Shown: positions 17,189-25,289 of the stretch, piece by piece | Layout of the letters: every line of letters begins with the position of its first letter | Position numbering within the stretch: position 1 is the first letter of the stretch | From: Alphaproteobacteria bacterium CG1_02_46_17 | GTDB lineage: Bacteria > Pseudomonadota > Alphaproteobacteria > Micavibrionales > Micavibrionaceae | Assembly (NCBI GenBank): GCA_001871905.1 | Contig: MNUG01000031.1 | Location: 1 to 47,502 of the forward strand | Reading direction: 5' to 3' | DNA: 47,502 nt | Notes under the pieces: generated by a model | The model's input: the letters and a program-made list of their open reading frames with translations, nothing else | Told to the model about the DNA's origin: nothing | The model's database searches: none | Made by a program: the position numbers and the translations under genes

Positions 17189-18469
17189 ATGAAGAATGAA
17201 CAACAACACAGCCCTGAAAAAGTGATGGGAAATAAGGTACGGACGAGCATGGCAAATAAAATAAAAACTCTCTCGCTTCTGTCTGTTGTGGCTATTCTTG
17301 TGTTTGGCGGGACAGTTCGCCAAGCTCAGGCTTGTGGTGCTTGTACTGACTGCGGAACATGGCAGTCTTATGTAACACAGGAAATGAACCTGCATGAAAA
17401 CTGGATGATTACCGAATGGTGGGAGCAATATTTGAAGCCCGCCATGCAAAAATATACAGATGATACCAGAAACGCGTTTATTACCGATGCTTTGATGATC
17501 GGGGCTTTTCTGGATGGAGAAAGTGAATTGAACAGCCTGCGTACCGTGCAGGAATTGAATGCGGTGACGATGAAAGATTATCAGGTCAGTGATGCGATTT
17601 GTAAATTCGGAACACTCTCTCGTTCTCTGGCGGCCTCCGAAGGTAAAGCCAAAGCCAACCAGATCGTGTTGTCGGAGAGATCGCAAAACCGCCAGCTGGG
17701 GCATGAAAATATGGCCTCCGCAGAAGGTGGAACAAGAGACAGAATTGCGCGCTACAAACAATTCGTTAAAACATTTTGTGATCCGGATGATTATGGCAGT
17801 GCCATGAAGGAACTTTGTCCAACGGCACCATCGGATAAAACCCGCAATCTGGATATCAATTATACCCGTCTGGTTGATGCGCGTAGAACACTGAATGTGG
17901 ATTTTACATCTGCAACAGCTAAGGCTAACCCGACGTCAGACGAAGAATCCGTCATTGCTCTGGCAAATAATCTATATGCTCACGAAGTTCTGGAGCGTAT
18001 GGATCCTGGGGGGCTACAAGCCACTGATGATGTTGATAACCGGACGACATATCAGGATCAACGAGCAATCGTTGCAAAACGATCAGTCGCCGAGAATTCG
18101 TTCAACGCAATTGTTGGGACCAAAGCGTCGGGAACGATTGCATCCAAAACATACATGCAGAATGTCCTGACCAAATTGGGATTGTCATCTGCAGATGCCT
18201 TGAAGTATCTGGGAGATAATCCGAGTTACGATGCCCAGATGGAAGTCTTGACTAAGAAGTTGTATCAGGACCCGGCTTTTTATGCGAATTTGATGGATAC
18301 TCCAGCGAACGTTGAACGGCAATATGCTGCCCTTCAGGCATTTGGACTGATGCAACGCAGAGATATTTTTGAAACTATTTTGCGCTCTGAAATGTTGCTG
18401 TCAACCATTCTTGAAATGGAGCTATCAGCTTATCAGGATGACATACAGAACCAGCAGAACAAGAGATAA
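17189..18469 (+). CDS. array paralogue 3: exported, CxxCxxC mature N-terminus
   Basis: Third paralogue, 426 aa from the ATG at 17189, which has TGGAG six bases upstream; an in-frame ATG at 17174 has its purine stretch too close. A long basic N-terminal region is followed by a hydrophobic segment and a cleavage site AQA directly before CGACTDCG, so the mature protein starts with a CxxCxxC cluster. It is not a canonical lipobox (Q at -2). The shared module follows: LMIGAFLDG, KDYQVSDAICKFGTLSRSLA, TFCDPDD, KELC, LDINYTRLVD, VAKRSVAENSF, SKTYMQNVLTKLGLS, LGDNPSYDAQME, KLYQDPAFYANLMD and RSEMLLSTILEME. It lies 24 bases after paralogue 2. Confidence 0.85.
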   Translation: MKNEQQHSPEKVMGNKVRTSMANKIKTLSLLSVVAILVFGGTVRQAQACGACTDCGTWQSYVTQEMNLHENWMITEWWEQYLKPAMQKYTDDTRNAFITDALMIGAFLDGESELNSLRTVQELNAVTMKDYQVSDAICKFGTLSRSLAASEGKAKANQIVLSERSQNRQLGHENMASAEGGTRDRIARYKQFVKTFCDPDDYGSAMKELCPTAPSDKTRNLDINYTRLVDARRTLNVDFTSATAKANPTSDEESVIALANNLYAHEVLERMDPGGLQATDDVDNRTTYQDQRAIVAKRSVAENSFNAIVGTKASGTIASKTYMQNVLTKLGLSSADALKYLGDNPSYDAQMEVLTKKLYQDPAFYANLMDTPANVERQYAALQAFGLMQRRDIFETILRSEMLLSTILEMELSAYQDDIQNQQNKR

Positions 18470-18487
18470 TCGGGAAGACTTTGTGTG

Positions 18488-20404
18488 ATGGCATATCGAC
18501 CTAAAATATTCGGAAAAATAGCGGCATGCAAAAATACGCTGACTGCATGCCGTGCCGTTGTAATGACGTCCGTGCTGCTGGTCGCCGTCGGGGTTAATCT
18601 TCCATCATCAGCCTTGGCGTCAGTCACTCCTGATAATCAGAAAGCAATCATCGAAATCCACGGGACGGGAGTCTCTCCACTGTCCAAAGTTGCGTTAAGC
18701 GCAGGAAAAGGTCAGGCCATTCAGGCCCAGGCTGATAAAAATGGAAATTTTGTATTCACGGGATTGCAGTATTTTTCCTTTGTCCCTCTCAATTTGAGAA
18801 TATCCTTGCCGGATCAAAGTAGTGAGGCGGTAGTGGTTCCCCGTTCTGTTCTGGATATTGCTCTTGATCCTTATGGTTCAATGGTTTCTGTATCGGGAAA
18901 AATATCGCCAGCCGGGAGTATTGCAATTAATATCGATGGAGTAGAGGCCAATTCCCAGATTGCCGGACAAAGTGGAGAATTCTCTATTAATGCCAGAACA
19001 CCCTTGGGTTTGGCAGATGGAACCTCGAGTATCATGGCTAGCATCATTAATGTTGGTGAAGCCTGCTGCCCGAGTACCTTGGTGCCTGTTGCTCCGGTAC
19101 AATTATTAATTTCGAGTATTGGTGTCCGTCACAGTTCACCGACGAATCCTGTTCTGAAGAAACCCCCTGTTCAGAACGCGCCTTCTTATATGCCACCAGC
19201 ACAAAAACAGAATCAAAAAGAAAGCCCCGCTCTCGAAAAGGATCCGGCTAAAGAAAAGCCAAAGAAATCCCCTGCACCCTATATGGTTTTGGGAACCGTA
19301 CAAGACAGATTTGAATTGGATATTTCTGACCAAACACAAGCGATCAGCTTCCCGAGTTCATCTTATGATTCTACATGGGTAGGGGGAATGAAGAAGCTAA
19401 CAGATATGGTTCGCAATGCTATTGTCACCCGAACCCTGATGATCGGGGCATTTATTGATGGTCGTGCGACCAATGCGGCCTTGGGATCTGTTCGGAAATT
19501 GAATGCGCAGGCTATGAAAGATTACCAGGTCAGCGATACAATTTGTAAATTTGGAACACTGACAAGGTCAATTGCCGGAAGTGATACGAAGGTTGATGTC
19601 AACAAATTGGCATTCAACAAGATTCTTCTTGATCGTGATAGTCAGGTTCTTCACACCATGTATGGTGAGTCGACCAGAGGCATGGTCGAAAATTTGAATG
19701 ACTTCAAGGCAAAATATTGTGAAGGGGTTGATGCAAACAACGGATTATCCGGATACTGTAATTCAACCCAGTCTGTACCGGACAAGTTCTTTAATCGTGA
19801 CGTCGATTATACGAGGGTCTTTGATTTGCCCCTGACTCTGGATGTCGATTATAGCGATGCAACTCTGACAGAACAGGAGCAACAATTGATCTCTCTGTTT
19901 CAGAACTTGTCATTAAGGGATCCGGTCTATGGTCTGGACAATGGGAAAACTGCCCAGAAGCAAGACAAGACTGACGATTTTCAGGATTTGCATCAAGTCC
20001 TTGCTGCACGCCAACTGGTTGGAAACACATTTGCCAATCAAGTCGCGATGAAGGCCAAAGGAAATGGTAGCTCTGCAACCTATATGAAGAATGTTCTAAC
20101 CAAACTGGGTCTGGGTGCGGCAGATGCTACAAAATTGATTGGTGATAATCCGAGCTATGAAGCTCAAATGGAAATTCTAACTAAGAAGCTGTATCAGGAC
20201 CCTGCTTTTTATGCGAACCTATATGACACGCCCGCCAACGTTGATCGTCAAAAAGTGGCCATTACGGCTGTTGATTTAATGCAGGAGCGCGACTTTCTGG
20301 GGTCCCTGAAGCGTAAGGAAATGCTGCTCTCTGAGTTGCTGGAAATGAAATTGCGCCGCAGAAGTGAGGAGCTTAATCAGGGGGCATCAGCCGAGGGCAG
20401 ATAA
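18488..20404 (+). CDS. array paralogue 4: exported, beta-rich N-domain plus shared module
   Basis: Fourth and longest paralogue, 638 aa from the ATG at 18488 (GTG at 18485 possible). The signal segment ends near SALAS (residue 45). Instead of a Cys cluster it has about 155 residues of alternating hydrophobic/polar, Gly- and Ser-rich sequence (IIEIHGTGVSPLSKVAL, NGNFVFTGL, VSGKISPAGSIAINIDG, GEFSINARTPLG), which suggests an Ig-like or other beta-sandwich domain, with one CC pair (GEACCPS). A Pro/Lys/Gln linker follows (about 208-262). The shared module starts near 290: LMIGAFIDG, KDYQVSDTICKFGTLTRSIA, KYCEG, SGYC, NRDVDYTRVFD, IGDNPSYEAQME, KLYQDPAFYANLYD and KEMLLSELLEMKLRRR. It lies 18 bases after paralogue 3. 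The extra domain may bind a surface ligand or the envelope. Confidence 0.85.
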   Translation: MAYRPKIFGKIAACKNTLTACRAVVMTSVLLVAVGVNLPSSALASVTPDNQKAIIEIHGTGVSPLSKVALSAGKGQAIQAQADKNGNFVFTGLQYFSFVPLNLRISLPDQSSEAVVVPRSVLDIALDPYGSMVSVSGKISPAGSIAINIDGVEANSQIAGQSGEFSINARTPLGLADGTSSIMASIINVGEACCPSTLVPVAPVQLLISSIGVRHSSPTNPVLKKPPVQNAPSYMPPAQKQNQKESPALEKDPAKEKPKKSPAPYMVLGTVQDRFELDISDQTQAISFPSSSYDSTWVGGMKKLTDMVRNAIVTRTLMIGAFIDGRATNAALGSVRKLNAQAMKDYQVSDTICKFGTLTRSIAGSDTKVDVNKLAFNKILLDRDSQVLHTMYGESTRGMVENLNDFKAKYCEGVDANNGLSGYCNSTQSVPDKFFNRDVDYTRVFDLPLTLDVDYSDATLTEQEQQLISLFQNLSLRDPVYGLDNGKTAQKQDKTDDFQDLHQVLAARQLVGNTFANQVAMKAKGNGSSATYMKNVLTKLGLGAADATKLIGDNPSYEAQMEILTKKLYQDPAFYANLYDTPANVDRQKVAITAVDLMQERDFLGSLKRKEMLLSELLEMKLRRRSEELNQGASAEGR

Positions 20405-20414
20405 ATAGGTTTGT

Positions 20415-21266
20415 CTATTTGCTCTGGAGTTTGATCTCACCGACCGCCAGAATACCAGTATCTCTTCTCTCAAACAAAAGAACCGCACCTTGAGCTTCTT
20501 TTGAAGGGGCCCATTCAAAATGATACGCGCCCGCAGCACCTTTCCAATCGGAGAGAGGGATAAATCGTGACACCACATGAAGGTAATTTTGAGTTACCCC
20601 TTCGTTTGGTCCCATGGCGATAGTTGTTGTAACCGGTTTCCTGTATTCAACCAATTGGACGTAGGCGCGATCATTGAAGTCTTGCAATGGCCCGAACTCC
20701 ATATCTGGAAGGTTGACATGATAGTTTGATCCCCCGTCGGAAACAATATCAAGGCCCAATGGCCGATGCCCTTTTCCATCAATAATGGCTTGTACAACTT
20801 CCTTGAATAAAAAGCCCTTCAAGGCGGTTTGGCTGTTCAGGAATATCTGTGGAGTGATGCGTGGCACGCGTAGTAACGCAGAATAATAGACTTGGCGTTC
20901 TTTACATTGCTGTGTTGTCAACGGATCATCCGGGACGAGAGTTAGGATATTAACATGGCAGGCCAGTGCGATCACATCAGTCTTGCGGATCAGATCATTG
21001 AAAAACTGGTCAGCAGGAGGACAAAACATACATCCCGGATCGGAAAAGAGCTCGAGGACAATTGGCCCCTCGCTAAATTCCTGATTAAGGTCACGCCCCT
21101 CGAAGGGCCAGCTATACCCGAAAAAATGGGTTCCGGCAGCCATACCATCCGGTTTTACGTACATGACTGAGGCTCCGGGAGCTTCGGCTGAAAAACAAGG
21201 CGAAGGGTTGAGGGAAATCATCAGAATACCCAAAGCCCACAAAGAAAATAGGATGCGCTGTTTCAT
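20415..21266 (-). CDS. exported DUF1223 thioredoxin-fold protein
   Basis: DUF1223 family, exported thioredoxin-like proteins of unknown role. The 283-aa protein has a signal peptide (about residues 1-26, ending CFSA). The family segment IVLELFSDPGCMFCPPAD carries the CxxC pair (CMFC). The regions around TPQIFLN and the Lys/Gly stretch fit the fold. It is convergent with the four-gene array, only about 10 bases beyond its end, and divergent from gpt. An exported CxxC protein beside exported Cys-rich proteins invites the idea of a redox partner, but they are on opposite strands and that is inference. Confidence 0.85.
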   Translation of the reverse strand: MKQRILFSLWALGILMISLNPSPCFSAEAPGASVMYVKPDGMAAGTHFFGYSWPFEGRDLNQEFSEGPIVLELFSDPGCMFCPPADQFFNDLIRKTDVIALACHVNILTLVPDDPLTTQQCKERQVYYSALLRVPRITPQIFLNSQTALKGFLFKEVVQAIIDGKGHRPLGLDIVSDGGSNYHVNLPDMEFGPLQDFNDRAYVQLVEYRKPVTTTIAMGPNEGVTQNYLHVVSRFIPLSDWKGAAGAYHFEWAPSKEAQGAVLLFERRDTGILAVGEIKLQSK

Positions 21267-21396
21267 GCAAAAACCATATCAGGATAAAGGTTACTCTGCC
21301 AGCCTAACTTAAAAGTCTAATGTGAGACCAATTCAAGAGGCAGAGAATGTTTCATTTTATTCTTGAACAAAAAGGAAAATCCCACTAAAAATCTGC

Positions 21397-21879
21397 ATGC
21401 CCATTGATTTACCCGTAACATGGCAAGAGATACATGTTCTTGCAAAAAAACTTTCCTCAACTCTCCGTGAGAGTGGCGAAAGCTGGTCTCGTGTGATTGC
21501 TGTCACTCGTGGAGGCATGGTTCCGGCCTGTCTCGTAGCGCGTGATCTGGATATCCGGGTGATTGAGACCATCAGCGTCAAAAGCTACGACCATCAGTCT
21601 CAAAGTGCGGCAGAGGTTCTGTATGCGCCAGAAAATCTGGGCACTGGCAAGGGGTGTCTGATTATTGATGACCTGTCCGATACAGGAAACACCTTCAAAG
21701 CCATTCGCGAGCTTTTTCCTGATGCGACGCTGGCTTGCCTGCATGTGAAGCCCGAGGGCAAACCATTTGCCGATTTTTATGCCACAGAAACCACTCAAGA
21801 CACCTGGATTTACCTCCCTTGGGAAGATCAGGATTTTCCACCCCATATCATGGAAAAAATCGGGCAACATCTGGCCTAA
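21397..21879 (+). CDS. gpt: xanthine-guanine phosphoribosyltransferase
   Basis: Purine salvage enzyme that converts xanthine or guanine with PRPP to XMP or GMP. It is 160 aa, the normal size. The PRPP-binding loop LIIDDLSDTGNT is at about residues 88-99; AVTRGGMVPACLVAR and VKSYDHQSQ match E. coli Gpt, as does the C-terminal QDTWIYLPWE. It begins with VTWQEIHVLAKKL as in Gpt. It is a single gene, divergent from the DUF1223 gene. Confidence 0.9.
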   Translation: MPIDLPVTWQEIHVLAKKLSSTLRESGESWSRVIAVTRGGMVPACLVARDLDIRVIETISVKSYDHQSQSAAEVLYAPENLGTGKGCLIIDDLSDTGNTFKAIRELFPDATLACLHVKPEGKPFADFYATETTQDTWIYLPWEDQDFPPHIMEKIGQHLA

Positions 21880-21900
21880 TTACGAAATGGAATGAAACAA

Positions 21901-21923
21901 ATAAGGGCTTATCAGGCCCTTAT
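21901..21923. terminator. hairpin between gpt and the convergent small gene
   Basis: ATAAGGGC (21901-21908), a 7-base loop, and GCCCTTAT (21916-21923) form a perfect 8-bp stem. It lacks a strong T run on the plus strand, so termination efficiency is uncertain; its place between convergent genes supports the call. Confidence 0.5.
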
Positions 21924-21949
21924 CACTTATTCTCTCTGGGATATTCAGA

Positions 21950-22258
21950 CTATTCGAAAGAAATCTTTCCAGCCCGATACTGGTTTGAGAATTGATCTTC
22001 GACCCGTCCGCAAATACTTCCGGCCATATCTGACAAGGGCATTTTGGATATAACTTTTGTAAATCCTTTCTCCGCTGCTTCTGACAAAATTCCAACAATT
22101 TTTGAGTGGTTGTTGACGGCAGCGCCATGCAAAGACATTCCCATAGCTTGATTTTTCAAAGTTGCTAAAGATAGTTCATGGGCGGCTGCCTTGGCAGCGG
22201 CGGCAAATTCAGTGGTCAGGGAGTTAAGATCGTAGGTTACAGAGAGGGGGGTTGGCAT
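21950..22258 (-). CDS. small uncharacterised protein
   Basis: A 102-aa protein from the ATG at 22258, chosen because AAGGA lies 8 bases upstream; the open frame extends to 22300. I do not recognise it. It is Ala-rich and probably helical (EFAAAAKAAAHELSLATLKNQAMGM), with conserved-looking AVNNHSKIVGILSE. There is no signal peptide or membrane helix. The sequence SLATLKNQAMGMSLHGAAVNN has the feel of a small family of RebB-like or other short helical proteins but that is only an impression. It is convergent with gpt and divergent from lemA. Confidence 0.6.
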   Translation of the reverse strand: MPTPLSVTYDLNSLTTEFAAAAKAAAHELSLATLKNQAMGMSLHGAAVNNHSKIVGILSEAAEKGFTKVISKMPLSDMAGSICGRVEDQFSNQYRAGKISFE

Positions 22259-22430
22259 GGCAATAATCCTTAACTGGGGTTGTGGTCTTATTGCCCCCAT
22301 TTTCTATAAAAAAGACAGGTGTTTTGTCAAATAAAAAATGAAGATACAAATATTTTTCTTAAGATATCTCCCGTAAGATGTACAATATACGATATATATC
22401 AAGATGATATATAAGCTACAGAGGTGAAAA

Positions 22431-23003
22431 ATGAACGGTTTATTCTTATTTGTGATCGGCGGAGTGGCCATTCTGATTGTGGTTTATAACCGGATTGCTG
22501 CCCTGTCCCAGCGCCGCCGCAATGCCTTTGCCGATATAGATGTGCAGCTTCAACAGCGGCTTGATACCATTCCCAACATGGTCGAAACAGTAAAAGGATA
22601 TGCCGGACACGAACATAAGGTGTTCAAGGAAGTGATTGAAGCGCGGGCGGCCATCAATGATTCCTATGGAATCGGCCCTTCACGTTTCAAGGCTGAGGCT
22701 CAAATGACCAAAGCCATCCGGCATTTATTAGCCTTGGTTGAAAATTATCCTGAATTAAAGGCTGACCAGAATTTCTTGTATCTGCAAAACGAACTTTCCG
22801 AACTTGAAAACAAAATCTCTGCCGCCCGCCGATTCTTTAACTCTGCCACTGCAGAATATAATACCTCTATTCAACAATTTCCGGGCAATCTGATGGCCAG
22901 ACTTCTTGGCTTCTTTGAAGAACCATTCTTTGAAATTGATGGCGACAAGAAAGAACAAGCAAAAATCCCCCCTGTTGTTAACATGGCCCAAAAGGATCGT
23001 TAA
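22431..23003 (+). CDS. lemA: LemA family protein
   Basis: Membrane-anchored helical protein, 190 aa. One N-terminal membrane segment (about residues 3-20) is followed by the LemA signature: YNRIAALSQRRRNAFADIDV, QLQQRLDTIPNMVETVKGYA, LLALVENYPELKADQNF and ISAARRFFNSATAEYN. The biochemical role is unclear; the gene often neighbours membrane proteases or TPM-domain proteins. The ribosome binding site GAGGTG is strong. It overlaps the next gene by one base (TAATG), so the two are co-translated. Confidence 0.95.
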   Translation: MNGLFLFVIGGVAILIVVYNRIAALSQRRRNAFADIDVQLQQRLDTIPNMVETVKGYAGHEHKVFKEVIEARAAINDSYGIGPSRFKAEAQMTKAIRHLLALVENYPELKADQNFLYLQNELSELENKISAARRFFNSATAEYNTSIQQFPGNLMARLLGFFEEPFFEIDGDKKEQAKIPPVVNMAQKDR

Positions 23004-24070
23004 TGGCATTAACCGATATTGGGCTGGCAACGAGCCGTTGGAATATACGCAATAAATCTATTGCTCTCATGGCTCTATTTCCTGTGGTTGTCAGCATAGC
23101 CTCATACTGGCAGATTTATTTTGTGTACGTATTACTGCACCGTCAGGAAATGGCCTATACTGCACACCCAAACTTCGGAGACCGCGTTGATGAGGTCTTT
23201 GCAATTTGCCTACCCTTTATTCTTGGAGCGCTTGTTGCATGGTTTCTCTACTGTTTGAGACGACAAGACGATATTATCCAACATCTGTTTCGGGCCAATC
23301 TAATTGACCGACGCGATAACCCTGACCTTTATAATATGGTGGAAACGCTGGCGATCCAGTTGGGACAACCTCTTCCCGAAATTTATCTGATTAAAACTTT
23401 TGCCCGCAATGCATTTGCCAGTACCTTGTCTGATGGAACAGACCGGATCTATGTAACCACAGGTTTGCTCGAAGCCTTGGCCAAAGATGAGGTCGAGGCA
23501 GTTCTAGCCCATGAATATGGTCATATTTTAAGTGAAGATACGCGCTGGCTGGGACTATCTATTATCTTTACCAATATTTTCGGTGCATTACCCGCCGCCG
23601 CAACAAAACATAATAAATTTGGTAACCTTGATGAGGGAAAAGTTGGTGAAGGGCTCAATATTTTTCTGCTGAACCTGATCTTTATACCGGTCTGGCTGGG
23701 ATATGCTGTTGTGTCCTTGTTGCGATTATTCCTGATGTTCCAGCGGGAGTTTCACGCTGATCTTATGGCTGTCGAGATCACCAAAAATCCCGAAGCTTTG
23801 ATGAGAGCACTGCAACGTATTCATAAAAGAGCCCGCATCCCCCATATTCCATCGGATGTGATGTTGTTGTGTATTGACAATCCACCCGGTGGATTTTTTG
23901 CCACCCACCCTCGCTTGTTCTATCGGTTGCGCAAGATTGCTGGTCTTAGTAATATGGAAATACCAATTGTGGAGGAATCCAGTATGGCTCCTATCCATAA
24001 GAGATTTACCAAGAACAAGCTTCTTGAGCGCACCTTCCGCCCGTTCAAAGCCAAAAACCATGATGTGTAG
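23003..24070 (+). CDS. M48 family membrane metalloprotease (HtpX-like)
   Basis: Zinc metalloprotease of the inner membrane, 355 aa. The zinc site HEYGH is at residues 170-174, and the third ligand is in QREFHADLMAVE. Membrane segments lie at about residues 20-40, 60-82, 180-200 and 215-245. The active site should face the cytoplasm, as in HtpX and Ste24-type enzymes. The pairing with lemA by a one-base overlap is a recurrent arrangement and suggests a shared envelope quality-control task. HtpX is the nearest named relative, but the protein is longer than E. coli HtpX (293 aa), so I leave the symbol empty. Confidence 0.88.
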   Translation: MALTDIGLATSRWNIRNKSIALMALFPVVVSIASYWQIYFVYVLLHRQEMAYTAHPNFGDRVDEVFAICLPFILGALVAWFLYCLRRQDDIIQHLFRANLIDRRDNPDLYNMVETLAIQLGQPLPEIYLIKTFARNAFASTLSDGTDRIYVTTGLLEALAKDEVEAVLAHEYGHILSEDTRWLGLSIIFTNIFGALPAAATKHNKFGNLDEGKVGEGLNIFLLNLIFIPVWLGYAVVSLLRLFLMFQREFHADLMAVEITKNPEALMRALQRIHKRARIPHIPSDVMLLCIDNPPGGFFATHPRLFYRLRKIAGLSNMEIPIVEESSMAPIHKRFTKNKLLERTFRPFKAKNHDV

Positions 24071-24142
24071 AACCAGAGCCGGATTAATCTGGTCGAAGCC
24101 AAAAGAATCTCTTGATTTATAAAGGGAAAGCTGTGTATAACC

Positions 24143-24179
24143 CTCCGGTTCCCAATATGGGAGCCCGGTATGGGTTTTT
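24143..24179 (+). terminator. two overlapping hairpins before rpmI (terminator or leader switch)
   Basis: GGTTCCCA (24147-24154), loop ATA and TGGGAGCC (24158-24165) form an 8-bp stem with one G-T pair. CCC (24164-24166) can also pair with GGG (24172-24174), a second hairpin directly followed by TTTTT (24175-24179). The two are mutually exclusive because they share bases 24164-24165. It may end lemA-M48 transcription or serve as an attenuator leader of rpmI-rplT, where autoregulation by L20 is known in other bacteria. Confidence 0.5.
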
Positions 24180-24253
24180 GTCTGGCTAAAATCGGCTGCC
24201 TTTCAGAACTCGCATAAACCGGAAAACTTGAATTATTCAATAAGGAGAAGAAA

Positions 24254-24502
24254 ATGCCGAAGATGAAGACCAAAAGCGCCGCTAAAAAGCGCTTCAAGGT
24301 GACGGGATCAGGTCAGGTTAAATTCAAACCTGCAAAAATGCGTCACATGCAAATGAACAAGCCTAAATCCATGAAACGTAAAGCTCGCGGAACTTCGATT
24401 CTGGCCGAGGTGGACGGGCGCATCATTCTTGAAAACTTCCTGCCATATACACGCGGCAAGAAGAAAACCAACCACAGCCCGGCCCCGGTCGCGGTTGAAT
24501 AG
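24254..24502 (+). CDS. rpmI: 50S ribosomal protein L35
   Basis: Large-subunit protein with the L35 start [20 protein letters not shown] and the conserved MRHMQMNK region. At 82 aa it exceeds the usual 64-67 aa through a C-terminal tail after FLPYTR (about 14 residues, [15 protein letters not shown]). AAGGAG precedes the ATG. It lies 17 bases before rplT. No infC is found upstream. Confidence 0.96.
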   Translation: MPKMKTKSAAKKRFKVTGSGQVKFKPAKMRHMQMNKPKSMKRKARGTSILAEVDGRIILENFLPYTRGKKKTNHSPAPVAVE

Positions 24503-24519
24503 CGAAGGAGAGAGAAAAG

Positions 24520-24882
24520 ATGTCCCGCGTTAAAAAAGGTTCCCCACGTGCACACGCACGTCACGTCAAAGTTTTGAAACTGGCCAAAGGCTACCGTGGT
24601 CGTTCTCACAATTGCTACCGGATTGCTCTGGAGCGCGTTGAGAAAGCCCTGCGTTATGCTTACCGCGACCGCCGCAACAAGAAACGTGATTTCCGCGCTT
24701 TGTGGATTCAACGTATCAATGCAGCAGCCCGCGAACATGGTCTGACCTATTCCCGCTTCATGAACGGTGTTCATATCGCAGGAATATCAGTTGACCGTAA
24801 AGTTATGGCTGAACTGGCTGTCAATGATACCGCAGCTTTCAAAGCCATCGTAGATCAAGTCAAAAAAGCGATTGCCGCCTAA
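24520..24882 (+). CDS. rplT: 50S ribosomal protein L20
   Basis: Large-subunit assembly protein, 120 aa, normal length. It shows the typical basic N-terminal region ([19 protein letters not shown]), [26 protein letters not shown] and [13 protein letters not shown]. In many bacteria L20 represses its own operon by binding the leader; the hairpins at 24143-24179 are a candidate site. A strong terminator follows at 24913. Confidence 0.98.
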   Translation: MSRVKKGSPRAHARHVKVLKLAKGYRGRSHNCYRIALERVEKALRYAYRDRRNKKRDFRALWIQRINAAAREHGLTYSRFMNGVHIAGISVDRKVMAELAVNDTAAFKAIVDQVKKAIAA

Positions 24883-24912
24883 CTGGCGCAAGAAGCAAAT
24901 TCTAGATTTTTC

Positions 24913-24944
24913 AAAAGCAGCTCTACGTCAAGAGCTGCTTTTCT
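24913..24944 (+). terminator. intrinsic terminator after rplT
   Basis: AAAAGCAGCTCT (24913-24924), loop ACGTCA, AGAGCTGCTTTT (24931-24942): a perfect 12-bp stem including the A/T flanks, ending the rpmI-rplT transcript. Confidence 0.9.
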
Positions 24945-25004
24945 ATTGTGTCTTGAATGGCTGACATATAACTTCAGGAGAGATCAATAAAAAAGGACTA
25001 AACG

Positions 25005-25289
25005 ATGTTTGTGATTCTATTGCATTATTTGAAGCCGATCGAGGAAGTTGAGCGGATTGTTGTCCCTCATCGGGCTTATCTCGATCAATTATATAAAGAT
25101 GGAGTTCTTCTGGCCTCCGGCCCGCAAATTCCGCGTACGGGTGGCGTATTACTAGCCAAAGGCATGGACAAAGAGGTGCTTTGGGAACTGCTACATAAGG
25201 ATCCGTTCTATACCGAAGGGATCGCGGACTATAAGCTGATCGAATTTGACCCAATCAAATACAATGCCGTTTTGAAAGATATCTTGTAA
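25005..25289 (+). CDS. YciI family protein
   Basis: Small alpha/beta ferredoxin-like fold protein, 94 aa. It shows the family start MFVILLHYLKP, the HRAYLDQLYKDGVLLASGPQ segment with the putative active-site His, and the DPFYTEGIADYKLIEFDP end. Catalytic roles in the family are poorly known (dechlorination and related activities have been reported). AAAGGA lies upstream. The HAD gene starts directly at its stop codon, so the two are probably one transcript. Confidence 0.88.
   Translation: MFVILLHYLKPIEEVERIVVPHRAYLDQLYKDGVLLASGPQIPRTGGVLLAKGMDKEVLWELLHKDPFYTEGIADYKLIEFDPIKYNAVLKDIL

Noticed and set aside
17018-17761. 247-codon open frame on the minus strand inside the array
   Set aside because: It is antisense to two genes with clear homology to their neighbours, and its protein is Cys/His/Phe-rich without any recognisable pattern; treated as a shadow.
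14480-20404. Recent gene amplification or mobile element
   Set aside because: The four copies are clearly related in protein but diverged in DNA, differ in length and N-terminus, and no terminal repeats or transposase are seen.
14480-20404. Type IV secretion or pilus component
   Set aside because: No ATPase, VirB/Dot/Tra or secretin-like gene is in the window, and I see no motif match; naming such a role would be guesswork.
24071-24253. An infC remnant before rpmI
   Set aside because: No initiation factor 3 sequence is visible in any frame of this 183-base stretch.
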